Positions 1 to 11,011 are shown, numbered from the stretch's first letter. The stretch: 64,000 nt of DNA from Dysgonomonadaceae bacterium zrk40 (GCA_016916535.1 CP070276.1:248001-312000), one strand, 5' to 3'. Translations and numbers: made by a program. Notes: generated by a model from the letters alone, not told the origin.

Positions 1-1
1 C

Positions 2-748
2 TACACCGAGTATGTGATCACCCTGCTGATGTTCTTCGGCGGCACCAACTTCATGCTGCTCTACACCTTCTTCACCCGGTTCAAACTTTCAATCTTCAGG
101 GAAGAGGAGTTTCGCTGGTACCTGGCCATCATCCTGCTTTTCACCCTGCTCATCACCTTCCTGCTCCTCACCACGGGTGAGATGAGCGGACTGGAATCCA
201 CCTTCCGCACGGCGCTCTTCCAGGTGGTGGCGGCGGTCACCACCACCGGCTATGCCACCATCGATTTTCAAATGTGGGGACATGTCTACTGGCTCCTGCT
301 GCTTGCCATGATTCTCTTCTGCGGCAGCGAGGGATCCACCTCCGGAGGCATGAAGATCTCGCGACTGGTGGTCCTCTTCAAGAGCACCATGCTGGTGTTC
401 AAAAAGCAGGTGCACCCCGACGCGCTCTACCGGGTGAAGCTCAACGGCAATGTGATCACCGGCAGCGTTTCCGCCAAGGTGCTGGCCTTCGTCTTCCTCT
501 ACCTCTCACTGGCAGCCTTCAGCGCGCTGGTGCTGAGTTTCACCGGCATGACCTTCGACGAGTCGATCGGCGTCTCCATCTCCACCATCAGCAGCTATGG
601 CTTTGGCCTTGGCTCCTACGGCCCCAGCGGCAATTTCGAGTCGGCAACTCCCTTTGCCAAGTACTACCTCACCTTCCTGATGCTGGTGGGGCGCCTCGAG
701 GTCTTTACCGTGCTCTCCCTCTTCATCCCGGGATTCTGGAAGAGGTAG
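2..748 (+). CDS. trkH: TrkH-family potassium uptake protein, C-terminal part
   Basis: This is the membrane subunit of a Trk/Ktr-type K+ uptake system, cut by the left window edge; the reading frame is open from base 2, so the true start lies outside. About 248 residues remain. Two K+ filter loops can be read: GSEGSTSGGMK, followed by the MKxSR helix start typical of TrkH, and SSYGFGLGSYGPSGNF. The end, LVGRLEVFTVLSLFIPGFWKR, is the standard TrkH C terminus (GRLE-F-hydrophobic-PxFW). Several hydrophobic segments alternate with these loops. The TrkA partner would be expected outside the window. The stop codon is only 10 bp from the stop of the convergent clpB gene, with no terminator hairpin between them. 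Confidence 0.93.
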   Translation, partial: YTEYVITLLMFFGGTNFMLLYTFFTRFKLSIFREEEFRWYLAIILLFTLLITFLLLTTGEMSGLESTFRTALFQVVAAVTTTGYATIDFQMWGHVYWLLLLAMILFCGSEGSTSGGMKISRLVVLFKSTMLVFKKQVHPDALYRVKLNGNVITGSVSAKVLAFVFLYLSLAAFSALVLSFTGMTFDESIGVSISTISSYGFGLGSYGPSGNFESATPFAKYYLTFLMLVGRLEVFTVLSLFIPGFWKR

Positions 749-758
749 CTGAAAGCTG

Positions 759-3347
<2,589 letters not shown>

Positions 3348-3424
3348 ATGCTTTATCCTTTTATAGATGATGGTCAAAATCTTTGCCATTTGTAAAAGCG
3401 TGACTTTTTGTCAGATTATTGTGC

Positions 3425-3432
3425 TACCTTTA
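3425..3432 (+). promoter_or_regulatory. Bacteroidota-type -7 box for hemolysin III gene
   Basis: TACCTTTA is one mismatch from the TAnnTTTG box of the major Bacteroidota sigma factor, with a TTTTTG run 14-17 bp upstream as a possible -33 element. It lies about 20 bp before the ATG at 3454, which would give a short leader and excludes the in-frame upstream start at 3367. Confidence 0.45.
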
Positions 3433-3453
3433 CGCTTCAATCAACCAGATTAT

Positions 3454-4110
3454 ATGTCAAAAGAGAAATTTTACACCGCCAGGGAAGAGAAGGCCAATTG
3501 GCTGACCCACGGGCTGGGAGTGCTGATGGGACTCGCGGGATCGCTCCTGCTGATCGGAAGAGCTGTTGTAGCGGGTGACCAAAGGGCGGTGGTGGCCTTT
3601 GCCCTCTTCGGCGTGGGGATGATCGGATGCATGGGTGCCTCCACCCTTTACCATTACGTGCAGGAGCCACTGCGCAAAGCCATGCTGCGTCACTACGACC
3701 ATGCAGCCATCTACCTGCTCATCGCGGCAAGCTATTCACCTTTCACGCTGATCCTGCTGCGGGATGAACCGTTCTGGGGCTGGTTTATTTTCGGGGTTGT
3801 ATGGCTGATCGCACTCACCGGCATCCTCATCAGCTTCCGTCCGCTGAAACGCAACAGTCACCTCAAGACCGCCTCCTACGTGCTGATGGGACTGATCGTG
3901 CTGATCGCCTTTAAGCCGCTGCTGGAAGTAGCACGTGCTGCGGATGCCATGAACACGGTGCTCTGGCTGCTCGTGGGAGGAGTCTTCTACATTGTGGGGG
4001 CAGTGATCTACGCCACCGCGAAGCGGGAGTTCGTTCACACCATTTTTCACCTCTTCGTGCTGCTGGGACTTGCCAGCCATATCTATGCCGCCTGGCTGAT
4101 ACCAATGTAA
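3454..4110 (+). CDS. Hemolysin III / YqfA family membrane protein
   Basis: This 218-residue integral membrane protein belongs to the HlyIII (PAQR-like) family, with about seven membrane helices. Family marks are EEKANWLTHGLG near the N terminus, STLYHY, DHAAIYLLIAASYSP, and a last helix with HTIFHLFVLLGLASHIYA. The Ser/Asp/His residues on these helices form the metal site in the PAQR/HlyIII superfamily. The cellular role is unsettled; the name hemolysin comes from one Bacillus protein and should not be taken as function. The start at MSKEKF is preferred because the promoter-like box lies within the longer reading frame. It is monocistronic, with a bidirectional terminator at 4317-4349 after the dispersed repeat. 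Confidence 0.9.
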   Translation: MSKEKFYTAREEKANWLTHGLGVLMGLAGSLLLIGRAVVAGDQRAVVAFALFGVGMIGCMGASTLYHYVQEPLRKAMLRHYDHAAIYLLIAASYSPFTLILLRDEPFWGWFIFGVVWLIALTGILISFRPLKRNSHLKTASYVLMGLIVLIAFKPLLEVARAADAMNTVLWLLVGGVFYIVGAVIYATAKREFVHTIFHLFVLLGLASHIYAAWLIPM

Positions 4111-4164
4111 ACAATTGCGGGAGGAGTTGCCGCTAAATTCCGGGGGATTTTGCCCTCTTTCCTC

Positions 4165-4350
4165 CGTTACTCGTTCTAATCTCGTTCTAATCTCGTTCTA
4201 ATATGGTTCTAATATGGTTCTAACAGATTCGAACCAGTAAAGAGTCAGTTACGAGTGAGATTACACGCTGTAAAAAGCCAAATAAGGCGATTCCCTGTGG
4301 ATGGGATAATAAAAAAGCCATCTCATTTTGTTGATGAGATGGCCTCTTTT
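4165..4350 (+). repeat. Dispersed ~185-bp intergenic repeat, copy A, with 11-bp tandem units
   Basis: This fills most of the 321-bp gene-free stretch 4111-4431. It opens with CGTTACT, then four tandem 11-mers (4173-4216: GTTCTAATCTC twice, GTTCTAATATG twice) and a partial fifth, then AGATTCGAACC, which can pair with the preceding GGTTC. Next come AGAGTCAGTTACGA, GTAAAAAGCCAA and TAAGGCGA blocks, and finally a hairpin at 4317-4343. The same blocks occur in the same order and orientation at 55424-55606. No reading frame of note is present. Whether it is transcribed as part of the hemolysin III 3' UTR or separately cannot be told. Confidence 0.85.
4317..4349. terminator. Bidirectional intrinsic terminator (end of repeat copy A)
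   Basis: A perfect 10-bp stem, GCCATCTCAT with ATGAGATGGC, and a 7-nt loop, with an A-tract on the left and a CTCTTTTTT tract on the right. It can stop the hemolysin III transcript on plus and the MFS transporter transcript on minus. Its core recurs at 34510, 55331 and 55574. Confidence 0.85.
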
Positions 4351-4431
4351 TTGCCTCTGGCTTGAACGGTTACATTTATTAAACATTCACCGCCCTAAGG
4401 GTAAGCTGAATATTTTCAGTTTACAAACATT

Positions 4432-5817
4432 CTACGATTGAATGTTCGGCATCTCCAGCCCGTATCCCTTCTTTTTGTCCTCCGCTTTCAGCAGGAAGGC
4501 GAAGATGAGTGCCAGCACACCGAAGCTGGTGAAGATGAGCATGGGGAGCGTGTAATCGTAGGTGTTGACGGTGAGACCGTCGCGCACGGTTTGCCCGGTG
4601 ATGCAATATTTCTCCAGCACCCAGCCAATCAGGAGGGGTACCCCCATCAGGCCCCAGTTCTGCACCCAGAAGATCAGCGAATAGGCGGTACCCAGTCGCT
4701 TTTCCGGGATGATCTTGGGCACGGAGGGCCACATGGCCGACGGTACCAGCGAGAAGGCGATACCAAGCACCACCACCAGCACCATGGCGAAGATCCAGCT
4801 GTTGAGGCCCGGCACCGAGAAGAGTGCATGCACGAAGATCAGCAACACGGCACCGATGATCATGATGGAGGCTCCTTTCCCCTTGCGGTCGTAGATGCCG
4901 CCGAAGAGGGGGGTCAGCAGGATGTTGCCGAAGGGGAGCAGCATCGGGATCAGTCCCGCGAGGTCCTCCTTCACACCGAACTTATTCACCATCAGATCGG
5001 TGGCATATTTCAGGAAGGGGAATACCGCCGAGTAGAACAGCACGCAGAGGATGGCGATGTACCACCACCCCTTGTTGGTCAGGATCTTGCCGATGTCGGC
5101 GATCTTGAACTCCTCTTCCGGTACGCTTACTTCACCCTCTTCCAGTGCTTCTGAGGCATCCAGCTTCTTGTCCATCATCACGTAGACGATAAAGGAGATC
5201 AGGCCGATACAGAGACCGATCAGCGCCACCAGCACGGGACGGGATACATCCACCACGCCGGTAGCCTTGGCGATGGGCACCGAGAATCCGAGTGCCATGG
5301 CCGTACCGATACGGGCCATCGCCATCTCCATACCCATGGCCATGGCCATCTCCTTCCCCTTGAACCATTTCACGATGATCTTGGAGACGGTGATGCCGGC
5401 CACCTCAACGCCCACGGCGAAGGTGGCAAAGCCGATGCTGGCCCAGAACACCTGTGCATCAAGTCCGAAGAGGGTGGTGCCACTCAGTGAAGGAGTCGAT
5501 ACGGCCCAGTACTTGATGGCGGTGCCGGCCACCATCACCCCGGCGGCACCCAGCCCGGTGAGGCGCACTCCCAGCTTGTCAAGGATGATCCCGCCGAAGA
5601 TCAGCATCAGCAGGAAAACGTTGAACCAGCCATAGGAGCTGGTGAAGGTGCCGTAGTCGGCGCGGGACCAGCCCAGCTGTCCCTCCAGCAGGCCCGCCAA
5701 GGGGGCCATGATATCGGTTAAAAAGTATCCGCACATCATCGTGAAGGAGACAATGACCAGTGCTGTCCATCGTGCCGCTGCAGAATCCCTGAGCGATTTC
5801 CTCAAATTCTCTACCAT
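4432..5817 (-). CDS. MFS transporter at the end of the histidine-utilisation cluster
   Basis: This 461-residue permease has about 12 hydrophobic helices and reads like an OxlT-type member of the major facilitator superfamily (FTSSYGWFNVFLLM, then GGIILDKLGVRLTG as the loop 2-3 motif, and GGIYDRKGKGAS as its repeat in the second half). The substrate is not visible from sequence. Its place directly after hutH on the same strand suggests import of histidine or urocanate, or export of a product such as glutamate or formamide; this is inference. It probably has its own promoter (TATCTTTG box at 5870-5877), which lies inside the longer reading frame beginning at 5880, so the ATG at 5817 is chosen. 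Transcription ends at the hairpin at 4317-4349. Confidence 0.85.
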   Translation of the reverse strand: MVENLRKSLRDSAAARWTALVIVSFTMMCGYFLTDIMAPLAGLLEGQLGWSRADYGTFTSSYGWFNVFLLMLIFGGIILDKLGVRLTGLGAAGVMVAGTAIKYWAVSTPSLSGTTLFGLDAQVFWASIGFATFAVGVEVAGITVSKIIVKWFKGKEMAMAMGMEMAMARIGTAMALGFSVPIAKATGVVDVSRPVLVALIGLCIGLISFIVYVMMDKKLDASEALEEGEVSVPEEEFKIADIGKILTNKGWWYIAILCVLFYSAVFPFLKYATDLMVNKFGVKEDLAGLIPMLLPFGNILLTPLFGGIYDRKGKGASIMIIGAVLLIFVHALFSVPGLNSWIFAMVLVVVLGIAFSLVPSAMWPSVPKIIPEKRLGTAYSLIFWVQNWGLMGVPLLIGWVLEKYCITGQTVRDGLTVNTYDYTLPMLIFTSFGVLALIFAFLLKAEDKKKGYGLEMPNIQS

Positions 5818-5869
5818 TTTGTCTTTTGTTATAGGTTTGTAGTTAACTCTGATTGTCCATGTGAAGGTG

Positions 5870-5877
5870 CAAAGATA
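5870..5877 (-). promoter_or_regulatory. -7 box (TATCTTTG) for the MFS gene
   Basis: A perfect TAnnTTTG match on the minus strand in the 106-bp gap after hutH, about 50 bp before the MFS ATG. No clear -33 TTTG at the usual spacing was seen. Confidence 0.5.
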
Positions 5878-5923
5878 CACAAAGAGATCATTTTGACCTT
5901 TTTTTTAACATTTAAATTGACTC

Positions 5924-7423
5924 TCAGAGTCCATCCACGTCGAGCCGGTTGAGGAAGGAGACCGTCTTGCGGATCTCCTTGTACATCACGATATCCTCAT
6001 CGATGAAGGGTACCTCCTTGCGGTAGGCCTTCACCACCTTCTCGATGAGAGGCGAGGAACGTAGGGGACGGCGGAAGTCGAGCGCCTGCACAGCGTTCAT
6101 CATTTCAATGGAGAGGATGGTGTCGAGGTTGTCCAACAGCGGCAGCAGCTTGATGGCGGAGGTGGCCCCCATGCTTACATGATCCTCCTGTCCGTTGGAG
6201 GAGACGATGGAGTCGGTGCTGGCGGCGTAGCTGTACATCTTGTTCTGACTCACCACCGATGCGGCGACGTACTGCGGGATCATGAAACCGGAGTTGAGGC
6301 CGGGACTGGCCACCAGGAACTCGGGCAGTCCCCGCTTGCCGAGGATCAGCTGCGCCGTGCGCCGTTCGGAGATGTTACCCAGCTCCGCCAGGGCGATGGC
6401 CAGGAAGTCGAAGGCGATGGCCAGGGGCTGACCGTGGAAGTTGCCCCCTGAGATGATCTCATCATCGTCGGGGAAGATGGTGGGGTTGTCGGTCACCGAG
6501 TTGATCTCGGTCACCACCACCTGCTCCACATAGTCGATTGCATCCTTGGTGGCACCATGCACCTGCGGTACACAGCGGAAGGAATAGGGATCCTGCAGGT
6601 GTTCCTTCTTGCGTGAGATGAGCTCACTCCCCTCCAGGAAGCGGCGGAAGTTGCGGCTTGTTTCCTGTTGACCGCGATGGGGACGGAGTTTATGAAGCCG
6701 TTCATCGAACGGTTCAAGGTGGCCGTCATAGGCGTCGAGCGAGAGGGCGGCGATCAGGTCGGCCCGCTTGGAGAGTCTCTTCGCTTTCATGATGGCGTAG
6801 ACACCGTGTGCCGACATGAACTGGGTACCGTTGAGCAGTGCCAGCCCCTCCTTGCTCTTGAGACGGATAGGGCTCCACCCGAACTCATCGAGCACCGCAC
6901 CGATATCACGTTTCTGCCCCTTGTAGAAGACATCCCCCACCCCGATCAGCGGCAGGAAGAGGTTGGCCAGCGGCGCCAGGTCGCCCGACGCGCCCAGCGA
7001 TCCCTTGTCATAGACCACCGGCAGGATGTCGTTGTTGAACAGGTCAACCATCCGCTGCACGGTGGCCACCTGCACCCCGCTGTAACCCAGTGAGAGAGCA
7101 TGCGCCTTTAGCAGGAACATCAGCTTGACGATCAACGGTGCCACCTCGTTGCCCACGCTGCAGGCGTGCGATTTCACCAGATTCTCCTGCAGGGTGTTCA
7201 GATCCTCCCCCGAGATGTTACGGTCACAGAGTGATCCAAAGCCGGTGGTGATGCCGTAGATCGGTTCCTTCTGTGTTTCCATTTTGCGATCCAGGTGAAC
7301 GCGGCATCGTTGTATCCGCTCTATCGCCTCAGGAGCCAGCTCCACCTTGATGTTTTCAGTGATGATCTTCTCCAGGTCGCTGATGGTGAGCTCTCCCCGG
7401 CCGATCAGAAAGATGTTTTTCAT
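5924..7423 (-). CDS. hutH: Histidine ammonia-lyase
   Basis: HutH removes ammonia from L-histidine to give urocanate, the first step of histidine degradation, in the cytoplasm. The 499-residue product has the family length. The Ala-Ser-Gly triad that cyclises into the MIO electrophile is at residues 145-147 within GSLGASGDLAPL. Other family segments are YGITTGFGSLCDR near residue 56 and NFHGQPLAIAFDFLA. The ATG immediately follows the fchA stop codon (0 bp spacing), so the two are almost certainly co-transcribed and may be translationally coupled. No hut regulator is encoded in the window. Confidence 0.97.
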   Translation of the reverse strand: MKNIFLIGRGELTISDLEKIITENIKVELAPEAIERIQRCRVHLDRKMETQKEPIYGITTGFGSLCDRNISGEDLNTLQENLVKSHACSVGNEVAPLIVKLMFLLKAHALSLGYSGVQVATVQRMVDLFNNDILPVVYDKGSLGASGDLAPLANLFLPLIGVGDVFYKGQKRDIGAVLDEFGWSPIRLKSKEGLALLNGTQFMSAHGVYAIMKAKRLSKRADLIAALSLDAYDGHLEPFDERLHKLRPHRGQQETSRNFRRFLEGSELISRKKEHLQDPYSFRCVPQVHGATKDAIDYVEQVVVTEINSVTDNPTIFPDDDEIISGGNFHGQPLAIAFDFLAIALAELGNISERRTAQLILGKRGLPEFLVASPGLNSGFMIPQYVAASVVSQNKMYSYAASTDSIVSSNGQEDHVSMGATSAIKLLPLLDNLDTILSIEMMNAVQALDFRRPLRSSPLIEKVVKAYRKEVPFIDEDIVMYKEIRKTVSFLNRLDVDGL

Positions 7424-8050
7424 TTAGATTCTTGATTTAATCAGTTCAATCGCTTTGGCTTCTATCTGCATGGTATCGTTTTCCAGTCGGTCGCACTTCG
7501 CGTTCATCTCCTCGACAAACGACTGATCCGTGATCCCCCCCAGGTTGACACGCACGTTGAGCAGTGCGCTCAGGATGGCGGTACGGCAGTTCATCAGCCC
7601 CACTAACCCATCGGTAGTCGCGTTGGGGTTTCCTGTCTGCAACGTCTCCCACATGGTCTCCAGCAGGGAGAAGGCTCTCTCTGCCACCTCCATCGGCACC
7701 AGCGATGCCCATTTGGTTGCCTCCAGGATTTTCGCCTCGCGTTGCTCTTTTTCTTTCTCCGTCTCTTTGGGGAGCCGGTAGGCCTCCATCACCCGGCGAT
7801 AAGCCTCCGCATCACGGTCGATATCTTCCAGGAAGTGGCTTCGTTGTGCCGACATCTCAGCTGCGATCTCCCGCATCCGTTCATCTGCATCGGCATACTT
7901 CTTCCTGCCGATGGTGAGGTTGGCCACCATCTCGGTGAGCGCTGTCGCCATGGCGGCATTCAGTGCGGCACTGCTGCCGCCGCCCGGTACCGGTTCATTG
8001 GCTGCGGTTTTCTCGAGAAATTCTTTCAGTAAAAGATCTTGTAGTTTCAT
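7424..8050 (-). CDS. fchA: Formimidoyltetrahydrofolate cyclodeaminase
   Basis: This enzyme converts 5-formimidoyl-THF to 5,10-methenyl-THF and ammonia, completing recovery of the one-carbon unit from histidine. The 208-residue all-helical product carries the PVPGGGSSAALNAAMATALTEMVANL signature region near residue 20 (written here by its core, PGGGSSAAL). It corresponds to the C-terminal domain of the fused mammalian FTCD protein; here it is a separate gene, with the transferase encoded by ftcD at 10074-10970. It directly abuts hutH and is separated from hutI by 204 bp, a spacer with AT-rich degenerate repeats (ACTTACTAACTTACC-like) and no obvious hairpin or TAnnTTTG box on this strand. Confidence 0.93.
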   Translation of the reverse strand: MKLQDLLLKEFLEKTAANEPVPGGGSSAALNAAMATALTEMVANLTIGRKKYADADERMREIAAEMSAQRSHFLEDIDRDAEAYRRVMEAYRLPKETEKEKEQREAKILEATKWASLVPMEVAERAFSLLETMWETLQTGNPNATTDGLVGLMNCRTAILSALLNVRVNLGGITDQSFVEEMNAKCDRLENDTMQIEAKAIELIKSRI

Positions 8051-8254
8051 ATTGCTATATTTTAGCTTTCAGATTTCAGTGGTCAGTTGTAAGCTTTTCT
8101 GGTAGAATGTACTCTCATTCAATGGTCTTGGAATTCAAACATCGAAACCGTTAACTTTGAGCCTACTAATTAACTTACTAACTTACCTACTTTCCAACTT
8201 ACGAACCAGTTAATTTTCAAATAAAGTACATCGAACATCAAACAAAGAACTATT

Positions 8255-9493
8255 TTATACCACAACTTCCCCTTTCTTGATCACCCGCTCCACGATGTTC
8301 ATCCCTACATGGTAAGGCAGGAACTTGTAGGAGGGGAACTGCAGCAGCAGCAGGTCGCCCTGCTTGCCCGGATCAATGCTGCCGATGCGGTCAGCACGTC
8401 CCAGTGCTGCCGCACTGTTGAGGGTGAAGGCGGTGACTGCCTCCTCGGGTGTGAGTTGCATGTAGATGCAGGCCAGGGCGAAGAGCAGCGGCACCGAGGC
8501 GGTGAAGGAGCTGCCCGGGTTGAGGTCGGTGGCCATCGCCACGATGCAGCCGGCATCGATCATTGTGCGGGCACGGGCGTAGGGCTCACGCAGTGAGAAG
8601 GCGGTCAGCGGCAGCAGCGTGGCCACCGTTCCTGTTGCCGCCAGGGCAGCAATCCCCTTGTCGGAGGCCTGCAGCAGGTGATCTGCCGAGAGGCAGTGCA
8701 GTTCCGCTGCCAGCTCGGCACCTCCCAGGGGGATGATCTCGTCGGCATGCAACTTGGGTTTCAGTCCGAGCGAGGCAGCTGCCTGCAGGTAACGGCGCGA
8801 CTGTTCGATCGAGAAGACCCCTTTCTCACAGAAGATATCTGCCGCTTCGGCCAACCCCTCTCCCGCCACCAACGGAAGCATCTCCGCGATCTGAAAATCA
8901 ATAAAAGCATCCTCCCTGCCCTTCCATTCCTCCGGAATGGCGTGTGCACCCATATAGGTGGAGACAATATCTGCAGGATGGAGATCATTTAATTGATGCA
9001 TCACCCGCAGCTGCTTCAGCTCTGTCTCCCGGTCCAGCCCGTAGCCACTTTTCCCCTCCACGGTGGTGATGCCCAGCCGCAGCATCGCATCCAGCCGTTG
9101 TCGCCCTGAGTCGATCAGCTCCTCTTCCGTGGCATTGCGGGTGGCACGCGTGGTGTTGACGATGCCGCCGCCCCGCTCCATGATCGCCATGTAGCTGTCG
9201 CCCCTCATCCGCCAGGAGAACTCCTCCTCTCGATAGCCGCCGAAGACGAAATGGGTGTGGGGATCCACAAAACCCGGCAGCAATGCCTTGCCGGTGGCAT
9301 CAATCACCTTGTAGTCAGCCTCGGATACCGGCAGCGGTTCACCCTGTTGCAAGACATGTGAGATGATGCCCCCGGTGACGATCACAGTTCCGTTTTCGAT
9401 CACACCCAGGTTGTTCATCTCCCTGCCTCTTTTTCCTTCGAAGCCGCTGCAGGTTACCACCTGTGCGGCATTTTTGATGATCAGGTTATGCAT
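8255..9493 (-). CDS. hutI: Imidazolonepropionase
   Basis: HutI hydrolyses 4-imidazolone-5-propanoate to N-formimidoyl-L-glutamate. The 412-residue product is a metal-dependent amidohydrolase: the DPHTHFVFGGYR motif holds the first metal-binding histidines, HADEIIPLGGAEL supplies later ones, and ATDLNPGSS near the C terminus contains the aspartate and the family-typical NPG. The ATG at 9493 (MHNLIIKNAAQ) overlaps the end of pnuC by 8 bp, which argues for translational coupling; the longer frame beginning at 9646 runs through pnuC and is rejected. Confidence 0.96.
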   Translation of the reverse strand: MHNLIIKNAAQVVTCSGFEGKRGREMNNLGVIENGTVIVTGGIISHVLQQGEPLPVSEADYKVIDATGKALLPGFVDPHTHFVFGGYREEEFSWRMRGDSYMAIMERGGGIVNTTRATRNATEEELIDSGRQRLDAMLRLGITTVEGKSGYGLDRETELKQLRVMHQLNDLHPADIVSTYMGAHAIPEEWKGREDAFIDFQIAEMLPLVAGEGLAEAADIFCEKGVFSIEQSRRYLQAAASLGLKPKLHADEIIPLGGAELAAELHCLSADHLLQASDKGIAALAATGTVATLLPLTAFSLREPYARARTMIDAGCIVAMATDLNPGSSFTASVPLLFALACIYMQLTPEEAVTAFTLNSAAALGRADRIGSIDPGKQGDLLLLQFPSYKFLPYHVGMNIVERVIKKGEVVV

Positions 9494-10073
9494 GATTTCT
9501 TTTGGCTTTTGCGTTCCACTCCCGCAGTCCCATGATGGCCAGCACCAGGAAGACGGTGTACTGACCCGAAGTGAAGTAGAGACCCTGCGAGGCATATATC
9601 GGTATGGATACAATGTTGCCGATGATCCAGAAATGCCAGTTTTCAAGCCTCTTCACCGCCATCAGAACGGTGGCGACCAGGAAGAAGGAGGTGTTGAAGG
9701 CATCGATCCGGGGAAGCCATGATGCCAGGTAGGCAGCATCCTCCCTGTTCACCCATCGCAGCAGGAAATATACAGCCAGGTAAATCAGCAGCACGCTGCT
9801 CCAGGTGATAACCTGCTGTCGGGGTGTATTGCGCCTGATCTGCAGCTTCTGGTTGTCGTCGCCGGTGCGGGACCACATGTACCAGCCGAAGATATTGGAT
9901 GCCAGGTAGACCATGTTGATGCCTGCATTGGCATAGAGGCGTGCCTCAAAGCAGATGTAGATATAGATCGCCACGTTGATGATACCAAAGGGAAAGACTA
10001 GTATCTTCTCCTTGCGGGCATACCATACGCTGATCACTCCGAAGATGGCGGCAGTCAGTTCAATCCAGTTCAT
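9486..10073 (-). CDS. pnuC: PnuC-family vitamin transporter inside the hut operon
   Basis: This 195-residue membrane protein has about seven helices and the PnuC signature: an N-terminal WxEL segment, PFGIINVAIYIYICF, NIFGWYMWSR (the WxxW-type motif), and a late helix LENWHFWIIGNIVSIPIY. PnuC proteins carry nicotinamide riboside by facilitated diffusion; related PnuT/PnuX members carry thiamine or riboflavin, and sequence reading alone does not settle the substrate. It sits exactly between ftcD (0 bp upstream) and hutI (8-bp overlap), so it is part of the operon. Urocanase (HutU) needs tightly bound NAD+, which gives a plausible reason for a nicotinamide riboside carrier here, although this is inference. 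Confidence 0.88.
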   Translation of the reverse strand: MNWIELTAAIFGVISVWYARKEKILVFPFGIINVAIYIYICFEARLYANAGINMVYLASNIFGWYMWSRTGDDNQKLQIRRNTPRQQVITWSSVLLIYLAVYFLLRWVNREDAAYLASWLPRIDAFNTSFFLVATVLMAVKRLENWHFWIIGNIVSIPIYASQGLYFTSGQYTVFLVLAIMGLREWNAKAKRNHA

Positions 10074-10970
10074 CTATTCCATCAGTTTTGCCTCGAGCAC
10101 CTGGCTCATTGAGAAGTTTTCCAATCCGAGGTAGTAGGCAGCCGCATCGACAAGGGCCTCCATAGGTACCAGTCCAATCACCTCGGCACCTACAACCGGT
10201 ACACCATAGCGCTGCGCTTCAATCCGTACCAGTTCATGGGCGCGATAGATTGCTGTTTTGGTGAAGTCGGTCAGGTTCATCGAGACCTGGGTGATGCCCC
10301 GCTCACCGAGGGTCACTCCCATTGCCTTGCAGTAGCGGAGTCCGCCCCCCACGAAGCGCACCTTTTTGGCGATGGCGGTAGCGATCTCCAGGTTGTCGGT
10401 GCCCAGGTTGACATTGTAGGCCACCAGCGGCATGCGTGCCCCAATGGCCACCGCGCCGGCGGTGGGGTGCGGTGCGGCGGGACCGAAATCGGGCTGCCAC
10501 TCCGGCAACAGCATCTTCTCCTGCAACCCTTCGAACTCCCCCTTGCGCACTGTGGCCAGGTTCTCACGATGGGTTGCCGTGGCCGACTTCTCATAGAGGA
10601 AGACCGGCAGTTTAAATTGTTCGCCTACCGCCTCAGCCACCTCCTTAGAGAGTGCAACCGCCTCCTCCATCGTCACGTTTCGGATGGGAATAAAGGGCAC
10701 CACGTCGACCGCCCCCATGCGGGGATGCTGTCCGTTGTGCCGTGTCAGGTCGATCAGTTCCACTGCCCTGCCGATGGCATCGATCACGGCTGCCTTCAAC
10801 GCCTCCGGCTCACCTACCACGGTGATCACCGACCGGTTGTGGTCTGCATCACTGCTGTAATCCAGCAGCTTCACTCCCTCTCTGCCGCGGAAGGCATCCG
10901 CAATCTGCTCCACTTTTGCTTTGTCGCGTCCCTCGCTGAAATTGGGTACGCACTCCATGATTCTGTTCAT
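10074..10970 (-). CDS. ftcD: Glutamate formimidoyltransferase (stand-alone)
   Basis: This enzyme moves the formimidoyl group from N-formimidoyl-glutamate to tetrahydrofolate, releasing glutamate. The 298-residue product covers only the two transferase subdomains; the cyclodeaminase domain found fused in animals is absent and is encoded by fchA. The N terminus MNRIMECVPNFSEGRD and the segment HPRMGAVDVVPFIPI are characteristic. The ATG at 10970 is chosen; an in-frame TTG three codons upstream is less likely. The stop codon touches the pnuC start. A TACATTTG box at 11012-11019 suggests a promoter for ftcD-pnuC-hutI separate from that of hutU. Confidence 0.96.
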   Translation of the reverse strand: MNRIMECVPNFSEGRDKAKVEQIADAFRGREGVKLLDYSSDADHNRSVITVVGEPEALKAAVIDAIGRAVELIDLTRHNGQHPRMGAVDVVPFIPIRNVTMEEAVALSKEVAEAVGEQFKLPVFLYEKSATATHRENLATVRKGEFEGLQEKMLLPEWQPDFGPAAPHPTAGAVAIGARMPLVAYNVNLGTDNLEIATAIAKKVRFVGGGLRYCKAMGVTLGERGITQVSMNLTDFTKTAIYRAHELVRIEAQRYGVPVVGAEVIGLVPMEALVDAAAYYLGLENFSMSQVLEAKLME

Positions 10971-11011
10971 TGATATCAATCTGTTTTCTGCTTTATTAAA
11001 TTGCTTTGATG

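Noticed and set aside
4217-4233. GGTTCGAATC on minus resembles a tRNA T arm in repeat copy A
   Set aside because: The flanks do not form a T stem or acceptor stem, and copy B breaks the match (GGCTCGAATC).
8051-8254. Direct-repeat-like AT-rich spacer between hutI and fchA
   Set aside because: The repeats are too degenerate to define a unit; similar spacers occur at 54795 and 57781.
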